DNA of 22,474 bases from Collinsella sp. (GCA_031295385.1 JAUMOL010000027.1:1-22474); one strand, 5' to 3'. Shown: positions 1 to 6,447, counted from the stretch's first letter. Notes: generated by a model not told the origin, from the letters alone. Program-made: numbers and translations.

Positions 1-105
1 CCGACCGTCCGGCTGAGTCTGGGAAGAGGTGCCGGGCGGCGGGCGGAGCATGGCCACCGGACCCATCGAAACACATCTCCACCGTTCCTTCAACTGGGAA
101 AACGG

Positions 106-138
106 CGCCCCCGGACCCCAGGAGGGGCCGCGGGGGCG
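106..138. repeat. GC-rich imperfect inverted repeat in the left-end non-coding stretch
   Basis: Bases 106-119 (C/G-rich) pair with 124-138 around an AGGA loop. CCCC (116-119) pairs with GGGG (124-127), GG (113-114) with CC (128-129) and CGCCCCC (106-112) with GGGGGCG (132-138), leaving a bulged A and a bulged GC. On the minus strand the stem is followed by CCGTTTTCC, a weak T run, so it could be a poor terminator for minus-strand transcription. The rest of 1-256 shows no convincing gene; a TATTAT at 202-207 might be a -10 element for the gene at 257, but I see no good -35. Confidence 0.35.
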
Positions 139-256
139 TTCGGCTAACTGCGGGAACGGCCTATCCGCTCAATGTGTTCGGCTGAGATCGGAAATCAACC
201 ATATTATGGGCACAGTCGGCAATTGGGTTGGATAGCCTCGCACCGGAGGAATCAAC

Positions 257-658
257 ATGAGTACAAGTAGCTACAAACCGCAAAAAGGCCGTGGCCTCCC
301 GTGGCCTTTAGACACGGACGCTCCATCGGTTGCCGATCAGGCCGAGACGCCTAGCGAGATGGAGGCGGCGCTTGACGTTCGACAGGATGAGATTGCAAAG
401 AGCGAGATCCTGAGTGGAATCAACAGGCCATCCTGCGACTCATTATTTGCGGTCGCGAAGAATCGCGTCCAGCTTGCGATTCTGATCATGATTTGCTCCT
501 TCCAGACGTCCAAAGGGCCTAATAGGAAGGATGCCAACGGAAAAGAACTTACAAAAGGTCTTTTCATGCGTCAGGACAAGCTCGAAAAAAAGTCTGTTCG
601 ACTCAACCGACTGTATCGAAAGCTCTGGGCGAGCTGGCTCATCGAGGCATCATCATGA
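257..658 (+). CDS. hypothetical protein, 133 aa
   Basis: I do not recognise this protein. The ATG at 257 follows a good ribosome binding site (GGAGGAATCAAC then ATG), which is the main reason to call it. The N-terminal half is polar and Pro/Glu/Asp-rich. A short hydrophobic stretch (QLAILIMICSF, about residues 72-82) sits near the middle. The C-terminal third is basic with many Lys and Arg (KLEKKSVRLNRLYRKLW), and could bind nucleic acid or a membrane surface; that is a guess. The codons are AT-richer than in the housekeeping genes to the right, which fits an accessory origin. Its last 88 bases overlap the tail of the frameshifted minus-strand gene 571-1186, so one of the two ends may be wrong. 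Confidence 0.5.
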   Translation: MSTSSYKPQKGRGLPWPLDTDAPSVADQAETPSEMEAALDVRQDEIAKSEILSGINRPSCDSLFAVAKNRVQLAILIMICSFQTSKGPNRKDANGKELTKGLFMRQDKLEKKSVRLNRLYRKLWASWLIEASS

Positions 659-1186
659 AGACCGATGGGGTGTGGGTCATCGTTTGGGCTCAGCTCGATA
701 TTCAAGCGCGTGAGGCCGGATGGGATCCGCGCGCGGACGCGGGCGGCGAGGTCGGACGTGAAAGCCGGACCGCAGAGGTATCGAGCGCACGCGGCCAGGG
801 CCTCGAGGGCGCCTGGCGGGTAGGGAGATCCGAGCATGAGGCAGGACAACGCGCAGGCCCGCGAAAGGTTCACGAGCTCCCCCGCGACGCGGCTGGACCC
901 TCGGCTGCCCCTCGTAAAGGATGCAGAAGACACGGTCGAGGTCCGACGGTTCGACCAGGCTGTACCGGCAGTCCGCGTACAGTGCGCAGCCCCTCCCGCG
1001 CGGGTCGCCGTCCGAGTCCTCATCCGGCTCATGATGGCGCACCTCAACCCAAAGGCCCTCCAACACGTCGTCGAACCCGAAATCGAGCTCCGCCTGGACG
1101 CTCTCGCCGAGCGCATCGCCCAGGGCGAGCTCCGGCACCTTCGTCACACGGCCGTCCAGCCACTCAATCTCTGTCATCGCGCGCAT
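571..1186 (-). pseudogene. frameshifted hypothetical gene, minus strand
   Basis: Two overlapping minus-strand frames together look like one broken gene. The first begins at ATG 1186 (GGAAGGGG upstream) or at ATG 1177, and reads as an acidic protein with plausible composition (for example MTEIEWLDGRV, then DFGFDDVLEGLWVEVRHH) up to about position 905. After that the frame becomes Arg/Pro-rich nonsense, while the neighbouring frame takes over with G/C-ending codons and a sensible composition (GELVNLSRACALSCLM, then ALEALAACARYLCGP) and continues to a TGA at 571. The switch lies near 885-910 and corresponds to skipping one base (+1). It could be a true mutation, a sequencing indel, or less likely a programmed shift. 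I recognise no family. The last part overlaps the gene at 257-658 and is less GC-rich, so the natural end may lie earlier. Confidence 0.45.
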
Positions 1187-1687
1187 GGTGCAAGCCCCTT
1201 CCGACACGGGGTTGTCAGCTCAACCCGACCCTTACCCATACGGACGAACATAACTCGCCAGGGGGAAGCCCCTGAAGGCCGTGCGCCACAACATGAGGCC
1301 GAATCCGCCCCCGGCTGGACAGGCCAACAACGAAGGAGCACACGGAACCGGCGCGGCGTTACAACCGTCCCGGCAAGCGTGTCACTTGGCCAAGTCATGA
1401 TGCCGACAAACCCGGAAATGCTCCAACGGAGCGCCGAACGAGCGTAACAATATAAAGCCGTGCAACACGTGTTGGACGACCGGAACATCCCAAACAAAGG
1501 CCTGTAGGTCCCACCTTCAAGCCCAATAGCAAAATGTGCATCAGCGGATTTGCAGCGATACAAGTCTCAACCGTCACCATCACACCGCAGCGCGCCTAGT
1601 CCCACTCATCCTACTGCAAATGTCCCAGAACGAGAAAACGACCAGCTTAACATGCCAACCTTTATATCCGCACGCGCGTAATTCAAC
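1187..1687. other. about 500 bases with no supported gene
   Basis: Open frames exist here on both strands (for example minus 1174-1563), but none has a ribosome binding site, a conserved-looking composition or a recognisable motif. Codon use in them does not match either the GC-rich or the AT-richer genes around. I see no tRNA, IS end or clear terminator. The minus-strand promoter of the 571-1186 gene would be expected near 1190-1260, but I cannot point to convincing hexamers. Confidence 0.4.
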
Positions 1688-2314
1688 TCATAAGGACCGG
1701 CTATCCCTTACCTGTGACACAATCTCAAACGCACAGAACAGAATCATCAGTCCAATCATCGTATAAGAGGCAGCCGAACCTTCAAGCACTATTCCACAAA
1801 GAACAATCTCCGCGCAGCCAATAAGAACTGTTATCAGGCGCTCTGCCTTTTTGCTCTCGCCGCTCGCATAAAAAGGCGGCAAAGTGCACAAGATCACATA
1901 TAGCCCGGGAAGGGAATACAGGATCGATAGTCCAAGTCCCCCATCAACCGCAGTGCTTTGCGTAAGAATCAACTGAACCCAAACGGCAATTATCACTGAG
2001 CAGGTTGTCGATAAAAGAAGACTAGAAATATAGCACGCAACAAAGTCCCGTCGCATTCGAGCAGAGAAATCCGCGAACTCTCTTCGCCGCGTGGAAACAA
2101 TAAGGTACACAGAAATTGCAATAGAACCAATCAGAGAAAACAGCGGAACAACCAGCAATTCAAGCTTATTACCCCATCGATCAACCACACCCCCACTCCA
2201 ATGAGCGGGAATTGTATCAGGGAGGACTGACCAAGCCGCCCATAGAATCAGAAATGGAAGAATAGAGAGGATGAAAGATGATAACACTGCAGTAATTTTT
2301 TTTGAGGCTCTCAT
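1688..2314 (-). CDS. DUF1648-type multi-pass membrane protein
   Basis: A 208-residue integral membrane protein. The N-terminus carries a hydrophobic helix (about residues 8-30) followed directly by DTIPAHWSGGVVDRWGNK (33-50), the hallmark of DUF1648 proteins, in which the P-x-H-W and D-x-x-G-x-K positions are typical. Further hydrophobic segments lie near 52-74, 92-116, 127-149, 160-177 and 183-201, giving about six membrane spans. DUF1648 is known from SdpI-like immunity/signalling proteins and many unnamed membrane proteins; the role here is unknown. I chose ATG 2314 (AAGGAG upstream, protein starts MRASKK); a GTG at 2341 with GGAG six bases upstream would add nine residues and is a real alternative. 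Base composition is clearly AT-richer than the right-hand cluster, suggesting transfer. It stands alone and is divergent from the pilin-like genes. Confidence 0.75.
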   Translation of the reverse strand: MRASKKITAVLSSFILSILPFLILWAAWSVLPDTIPAHWSGGVVDRWGNKLELLVVPLFSLIGSIAISVYLIVSTRRREFADFSARMRRDFVACYISSLLLSTTCSVIIAVWVQLILTQSTAVDGGLGLSILYSLPGLYVILCTLPPFYASGESKKAERLITVLIGCAEIVLCGIVLEGSAASYTMIGLMILFCAFEIVSQVRDSRSL

Positions 2315-2362
2315 CGATTCCGCATCTCCTTGCGCGCCCACATTCCACTCCGCCTTAAATCA

Positions 2363-2389
2363 AGTATACGTTTTGGAACGGGATGTCAC
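2363..2389 (-). promoter_or_regulatory. candidate promoter of the DUF1648 gene
   Basis: On the minus strand GTGACA (2384-2389) and TATACT (2363-2368) are separated by 15 bases. The -10 is close to consensus, the spacer is short. Transcription would begin near 2356, shortly before the GTG at 2341 and ATG at 2314. Inferred from sequence only. Confidence 0.4.
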
Positions 2390-2415
2390 TCCGAACGCCT
2401 TACCCTCTTAGTGTG

Positions 2416-2432
2416 AATGCCGCTGCGGCATT
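2416..2432. promoter_or_regulatory. perfect inverted repeat upstream of the first pilin-like gene
   Basis: AATGCCGC-T-GCGGCATT is an 8-base perfect inverted repeat with a single central base. No T run follows, so it looks more like a protein-binding site than a terminator. It lies between the divergent DUF1648 and pilin-like genes, about 72 bases before the double start at 2503. A related TGCCGC...GCGGCA repeat lies at nearly the same distance (about 76 bases) from the start of the second pilin-like gene (3513-3538), which supports a shared regulatory role. Confidence 0.45.
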
Positions 2433-2433
2433 G

Positions 2434-2462
2434 TTGACTCATCCTTAGTAATCGCGTCTATC
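2434..2462 (+). promoter_or_regulatory. weak candidate promoter of the first pilin-like gene
   Basis: TTGACT (2434-2439), 17 bases, then TCTATC (2457-2462). The -35 is good, the -10 poor. It directly follows the inverted repeat 2416-2432, so a regulator bound there would sit next to the -35. Confidence 0.25.
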
Positions 2463-2502
2463 CTCTGCAGCATCAGCCGAAGCAATCCGAGAGGAGCCGC
2501 AC

Positions 2503-3467
2503 ATGCATGCAGCGGAAATTCCTTTCGGGGGGGGGTATCTCCCAGATTTACCCGCCGCCCGAAGGGGCAGTCGACAGTCGAGTATGTACTGATCATCGCG
2601 ATCATCGTCCTGGTGGTGCTGATCGCGGGACCGTGGGTCTCGTCGGCGATCACAAACCAGTTCAACACGGTGGCGGGGACGCTCGGCAACGGAATCTCAA
2701 AGGGGAGCTGGGAGTCGGGCGGCACGGGCGGCGGCAACGGGTCGTTGACCGACGCCGACATCGTGGACCCCGTACACGGGATAGCGTTCGCCGTGTACTC
2801 GGAGGACGACCACAGCCTCATGTTCTACAAGCGCCGCGGGGTCCCCAGAGTCGGTGACATGCTCAACAGCCGCCGCGTGACGGCGGTGTATACGGGGTTC
2901 GAAAATGGATACGCCTCCGCGACCGTGGGAAACGACGGCAAGACGACTGCCCCCTGGTGGCCTAACAGAAATAATATCGTGGCCGTAAAGGCCATTGACG
3001 ATGGCATAGAAATCCACTCGTTGGCATTTTGCTTTCAGTACATGGAGAACTGCAAGAGCTTTGATCTGGCAAAGTTCGACATGTCGAACTGCACAAATCT
3101 GCAGCACGCATTCGCGTATTGCGGCAATGCGACTTCCTTCAGTATTTCAAGCTGGGATACGTCCTCGGTCGTCGAATTCGACTCGGCGCTCAAAAACCTT
3201 TACAAGGTCGAGGAGATTGACATCTCCGGATGGTCGACGCGGAAAGCCGGCGATTTGCGTCTCCTTTTTTCCGCCGACAGCTCGCTGAAAAGCGTGAAAT
3301 TTGGACCAGGGTGGAAGACCTCAGATGTTATGGATATGCTCGGCATGTTTAGCTATTGCAAAAATCTAAACCTCGACTGTTCCGATTGGAATGTCCCAAC
3401 CTATGTCAATCATAGTAACTTCAATCACTGCGCCCCCGGCGTTATCCTCCCGAAGGCGTGGCAGTAG
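2503..3467 (+). CDS. pilin-like surface protein with BspA-type leucine-rich repeats; start out of frame at a G9 tract
   Basis: The body reads in one frame from about 2536 to the stop at 3465-3467. It begins VSPRFTRRPKG, then QSTVEYVLIIAIIV: a basic leader, a Gly just before the mature Q, Glu at mature position 5 and a long hydrophobic helix, as in type IV/Flp-type prepilins. A Gly/Ser linker follows, then an SEDDHSLMFY...VTAVYTGFE segment and repeats of the BspA/DUF285 type (such as FDLAKFDMSNCTNL and SISSWDTSSVVEF). By family knowledge it should be processed by a prepilin peptidase and displayed outside as a pilus-associated adhesin. GAGGAG precedes the double start ATGCATG (ATGs at 2503 and 2507). 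Between start and body lies a run of nine G (2527-2535). As written, both ATG frames end soon without reaching the pilin segment. Ten G would fuse ATG 2503 (leader begins MHAAEIPF), eight G would fuse ATG 2507 (leader begins MQRKFLS). The pilin frame has no ATG, GTG or TTG of its own before GTG 2613, inside the helix. Confidence 0.75.
2527..2535 (+). repeat. G9 homopolymer in the start region of the BspA-type pilin-like gene
   Basis: Nine consecutive G bases, 24 bases after ATG 2503. The run decides whether either ATG reads into the pilin frame. Such runs change length by slipped-strand mispairing in known phase-variable genes; variation at this site is inferred, not observed. Confidence 0.85.
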
Positions 3468-3512
3468 GTCTGAAGAAACAAAACGGCAAGCAGTTTATGT
3501 GGCGCGGGCACC

Positions 3513-3538
3513 CGTGCCGCCGTTGCCTCAGCGGCACG
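3513..3538. promoter_or_regulatory. inverted repeat upstream of the second pilin-like gene
   Basis: CGTGCCGC (3513-3520) pairs with GCGGCACG (3531-3538) around a ten-base loop. Only TT follows, so termination of the upstream gene would be weak. It shares the TGCCGC/GCGGCA core and the distance to the start codon with the repeat at 2416-2432. The interval 3468-3612 otherwise contains no gene. Confidence 0.4.
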
Positions 3539-3612
3539 TTACGGGCTAGTCGGTTCGCTTTAACGTACGCTCTGCATGCAATATCAATCCCCATGCGAAG
3601 GGAGTGTCGCAT

Positions 3613-4565
3613 ATGCATGCAGCGGCAATTAACCTTCGGGGGGGGAGGTCGCTCCTGAAACGACCCGCTTCCGAGGGCAATCAATTATCGAGTACGTCCT
3701 GATCATTGCCGTCATCGGCCTGGTCATCGTGTTCGCGGGACCCGGCGTGGCCGGAGCCATCCGAAACCAGTCCAACCTGGTCGGCAACACGGTGAACAAT
3801 GGGACGGTCGGCGGCGTCGAGGGAGGCGCGTTCGGTGGCGGCTCCGCAGGCGCCGATTCCGCGGCCGTCCAGGTGGCCATCGCCAAGGACGCGAAGGACT
3901 GGACCCTCGACGAGCAGGAGGCGGTTGCCAAAGACATTGCCAAGAACGGTACATCGTCTATCGCCTACGCCAAGGCCAAGGCCGCCATGGATGCCGGCAC
4001 CAAGTTCTCGATGAAGCTGACCAATGGCAAGACGCTCGAGTACCGTATCATCGGCATCAACCACGACGACTTGGCCGATGGTAGCGGCATGGCAGGCTTG
4101 ACGTTCGAGGCGACCAACTCTGCCTTGGGTAGCCAGAGAATGAACGCTACGGACACCAATGCCGGTGGTTGGGATAAGTCCGAGCTCCGTACCCGCCTCA
4201 ACAGCGGTGACCTCTGGTTGCTCCTGCCCAGCGAGCTCCAGTCAAAGGTGAAACCCGTCACAAAGACAACCGATAACGTTGGCGGTAACGGGGGCGGTGC
4301 CCCCTCGGCGACGACCGACAAGGTTTTTCTGCTCTCGGCAACCGAAGTATACGGGGATATGCAATCTGACGGCATCCAGTACGAGTGCTACAAATCCAAG
4401 GGCGTGACGAGGTCGAACTATTCCGGTGCATCAGGCTATAGCCACTGGACTCGTTCCGTGAGACCGCGCAGCTCCACATCCTTTCGCTATGTTCAAAGCG
4501 GCGGTATTTGCTACAGCTACAGCGCGACGGACTCGTTTTATGTCCTCCCCGCTTTCTGCTTCTGA
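3613..4565 (+). CDS. pilin-like surface protein with DUF6273-type head; start out of frame at a G8 tract
   Basis: The body frame (codons in phase with 3675) reads EVAPETTRFRG, then QSIIEYVLIIAVIG, a type IV/Flp-like prepilin N-terminus with mature Glu at position 5 and a hydrophobic helix. Then come a Gly/Ala-rich linker, a charged helical stretch (WTLDEQEAVAKDIAK) and a C-terminal domain with YRIIGINHDD, WDKSELRTRLN, LWLLLPSEL, KVFLLSATEVYG, SHWTRSVR and a final FYVLPAFCF. That order of motifs matches DUF6273-type extracellular domains, assigned from memory. GAAGGGAG precedes ATGCATG (ATGs at 3613 and 3617). A run of eight G (3638-3645) puts both ATGs out of frame: nine G would join ATG 3613, seven would join ATG 3617. 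The body frame has a TAA at 3630 and no start before GTG 3729. It lies 145 bases after its partner and ends just before a strong terminator. Confidence 0.75.
3638..3645 (+). repeat. G8 homopolymer in the start region of the DUF6273-type pilin-like gene
   Basis: Eight consecutive G bases followed by A, 25 bases after ATG 3613. Start plus tract is 33 bases here and also 33 in the first gene, so both genes are in the same phase. Length variation is inferred from the tract type. Confidence 0.85.
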
Positions 4566-4578
4566 TCTCTTTCATCGC

Positions 4579-4608
4579 AAAGCCCTCGCAATCCTGCGAG
4601 GGCTTTTC
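4579..4608 (+). terminator. rho-independent terminator of the pilin-like genes
   Basis: AGCCCTCGCA (4581-4590), loop ATCC, TGCGAGGGCT (4595-4604), flanked by AA and followed by TTTCTTTT. The ten-base perfect GC-rich stem begins 13 bases after the stop at 4565. Confidence 0.92.
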
Positions 4609-4610
4609 TT

Positions 4611-5003
4611 TTGGCGATTACTCAAACAATTCGAGGTTCATTGTACAGGTAATCGGGTTGAGGAGAAATGGGGTCATACAGCGGCTCTCAGAGCGCCTGC
4701 CGCACTTCCCCGCCATTACCTTTGCGGCATCCTCGTATGGAGTCCATCCTGGTTGGCGTTTTGTTGTAACCGCTCACTTGTCCACAGATCAAGTGAACTG
4801 CTGGAATAAATACAGCGACACACTAGTTCGTTACAGTCGCCATATCTGCGTAAATCGCCGCGATAAATACAGCCTGTACTCGTCTGTATACCAGCTACGC
4901 GTATGTAGATTCATGTCGCGTTAATAAATCGGCTCAAGCGCGTGCAAAACGCGCAAGTAACCGCAAAAAGCGATTATCGCGCAGGTAGATTTTTGGCACC
5001 CTG
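4611..5003. other. non-coding stretch between the pilin-like genes and tRNA-Pro
   Basis: No gene is supported. Visible small features are an 11-base direct repeat ATAAATACAGC at 4806-4816 and 4863-4873 (57 bases apart), and a 7-base inverted repeat TCACTTG/CAAGTGA (4774-4780 and 4790-4796). The inverted repeat encloses TTGTCCACA (4778-4786), a match to the actinobacterial form of the DnaA box. A single box without an AT-rich unwinding region or a replication gene does not make an origin. Base composition is lower in GC than the right-hand cluster. Confidence 0.4.
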
Positions 5004-5033
5004 TTGCTTAATCAAAATTAAGCAATTGCTTAA
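5004..5033. repeat. nested palindromes built from TTGCTTAAT
   Basis: TTGCTTAAT (5004-5012), CAAA, ATTAAGCAA (5017-5025), then TTGCTTAA (5026-5033). The second and third units also form a perfect 16-base palindrome TTAAGCAATTGCTTAA (5018-5033). It lies immediately beyond the tRNA-Pro terminator on the island side. It could be an operator or a relic of an element end; the function is unknown. Confidence 0.5.
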
Positions 5034-5036
5034 AAC

Positions 5037-5066
5037 AAAAAAGGTCAGACACTAGGTGCCTGACCT
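5037..5066 (-). terminator. terminator downstream of tRNA-Pro
   Basis: On the minus strand AGGTCAG (5066-5060) pairs with CTGACCT (5048-5042), with one mismatch and an inner CAC/GTG pairing around a three-base loop, followed by TTTTTT and then GTTTT. It probably also ends transcripts of the coaBC end of the housekeeping cluster, since no other terminator is seen between 5233 and the tRNA. Confidence 0.85.
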
Positions 5067-5075
5067 GCAAACTTC

Positions 5076-5152
<77 letters not shown>

Positions 5153-5194
5153 AAGCTTTTGTCTGTTGCTCTGCTCTCGCTCGCAACAGGGAGT

Positions 5195-5224
5195 ATATTA
5201 ACCCGAAACTTTAGCCTTGTGCAA
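5195..5224 (-). promoter_or_regulatory. candidate promoter of tRNA-Pro
   Basis: On the minus strand TTGCAC (5219-5224), 18 bases, TAATAT (5195-5200). Transcription would start about 35 bases before the tRNA 5' end. A GTTGC/GCAAC pairing in the short leader (5165-5187) may be removed with the tRNA precursor. Confidence 0.55.
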
Positions 5225-5232
5225 GAACTTTT

Positions 5233-6444
5233 TTATAAATTTTGAAGCAAGTCCAAAATTGTATTTGCGAGCTGGGGTTTTGTTAGCACGGGAAGCTCTT
5301 GCGCACCTGTTGTGCTCACAATCCAGGCCTTGTTGGTGTCGGTCCCAAAGCCCGAATCGGCGCGCGAGACATCGTTGGCGATAATGGCATCGCAACCCTT
5401 GCGGGCCAATTTGCGCTCGGCGTACTCGACAAGGTTATCGGTCTCGGCCGCAAAGCCGATCACGCACCGTTCCCCCTTTTGGCGCGAAAGCTCGGCCAAG
5501 ATATCGACCGTTTCGACAAGCTCGATGCGATCCAAGCGTTCGTTGGACTTTTTGAGCTTATGGTCCGCAGGGGTGGCGGGGGTATAGTCGGCGACGGCGG
5601 CCGCACAAATTGCCGCATCGGCCGTCTGGAAGGCGCTCAGGGCCGCCTGGAGCATCTCTGCGGCGGTTTGCACGCGCACGCACTCCACGTCGCGGGGAAC
5701 ATCGAGCGATGTCGGTCCCAACACGAGCGTGACCTCGCCACCGCGGCGTGCGGCCTCCCCTGCAAGGGCGACGCCCATCTTGCCTGATGAGCGGTTGCCA
5801 ATGAAGCGCACCGGGTCGATCGGTTCGTGTGTGGGGCCGGCAGTGATGACGATGCGCTTGCCCGCCAGGTCTTGCGGCACGGGGTTGAGCACCTCACAGA
5901 CAGCCTCGACGATGTCCTCGGGCTCGCTCATGCGTCCCGTGTCCACGTCGCCACAGGCAAGGTAGCCGCTGCCCGGGCCCACCACATGCACGCCGCGGTC
6001 GCGCAGCGTGGTCATATTGGCCTGCGTCGCCGGTGCCTTCCACATGCCGTTGTTCATAGCGGGCGCGATCACGATGGGTCGCGGCGTCGCAAGCAGCGTA
6101 GTGGAAATGAGGTCATCGGCGATGCCGTTGGCCATCTTGGCGATGATATTGGCCGTCGCGGGCGCCACGACCACCAGATCGGGCTCCTGCGCCAGCGAAA
6201 TGTGGTGGATGGGGTCGGAGGGATCGTCGAATAGGCCCACGGCAACGGGCTCGTTGGTGAGCGCACGGAAGGTAAGTGGCCCCACGAACTCCGTTGCATG
6301 CTCGCTCATAACGACCTTGACGCGCGCACCGCGCTTTTGCAGCAGGCGCACGATATTGCACGACTTATAGGTGGCGATCCCGCCGGTAATGCCCAGCAGG
6401 ATCGTTTTTCCCTCAAGTTGCATTGAATTGTTGGATGCCGCCAT
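5233..6444 (-). CDS. coaBC: bifunctional phosphopantothenoylcysteine decarboxylase / phosphopantothenate-cysteine ligase
   Basis: This 403-residue enzyme joins cysteine to 4'-phosphopantothenate using CTP and then decarboxylates the product to 4'-phosphopantetheine, two cytoplasmic steps of coenzyme A synthesis. The N-terminal flavin-dependent CoaC half shows GITGGIATYK (18-27), the catalytic His of HHISLA (about 81), PAMNNGMW (128-135) with its substrate-binding Asn, and the ACGDVDTGRM flap with Cys 164. The CoaB half starts near 195 with VITAGPTHEPIDPVRFIGNRSSGKMG, the usual nucleotide-binding stretch in pieces, and has the LKKS lysines and IGFAAET further on. The length is normal for the fusion. 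The start at 6444 lies three bases after the stop of the zinc-ribbon gene, with AAGGAAG upstream. It is the last gene of the cluster; transcription probably continues to the tRNA-Pro terminator. Confidence 0.96.
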   Translation of the reverse strand: MAASNNSMQLEGKTILLGITGGIATYKSCNIVRLLQKRGARVKVVMSEHATEFVGPLTFRALTNEPVAVGLFDDPSDPIHHISLAQEPDLVVVAPATANIIAKMANGIADDLISTTLLATPRPIVIAPAMNNGMWKAPATQANMTTLRDRGVHVVGPGSGYLACGDVDTGRMSEPEDIVEAVCEVLNPVPQDLAGKRIVITAGPTHEPIDPVRFIGNRSSGKMGVALAGEAARRGGEVTLVLGPTSLDVPRDVECVRVQTAAEMLQAALSAFQTADAAICAAAVADYTPATPADHKLKKSNERLDRIELVETVDILAELSRQKGERCVIGFAAETDNLVEYAERKLARKGCDAIIANDVSRADSGFGTDTNKAWIVSTTGAQELPVLTKPQLANTILDLLQNL

Positions 6445-6447
6445 CGT

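Noticed and set aside
29..235. Plus-strand open frame of 68 codons at the left end
   Set aside because: No ribosome binding site, no motif, and it contains the GC-rich hairpin at 106-138; composition looks like non-coding sequence.
655..1447. Long plus-strand open frames opposite the frameshifted minus gene
   Set aside because: Arg/Pro/Gly-rich translations typical of antisense frames in GC-rich DNA; the minus strand has the better codon pattern and a ribosome binding site.
1174..1563. Minus-strand open frame upstream of the frameshifted gene
   Set aside because: No ribosome binding site, odd composition with scattered Cys and Trp, and no recognisable domain.
2613..2615. GTG 2613 (and GTG 3729 in the second gene) as the real start of the pilin-like proteins
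   Set aside because: Both lie inside the hydrophobic helix, have no ribosome binding site, and would remove the conserved G|QS..EY processing site.
4668..4769. 33-codon plus-strand frame preceded by GAGGAG
   Set aside because: Only two bases separate AGGAG from the ATG, too close for normal initiation, and the peptide has no recognisable features.
4778..4786. Replication origin suggested by TTGTCCACA
   Set aside because: A single DnaA box without a cluster of boxes, AT-rich unwinding element, dnaA/dnaN or a replication gene.
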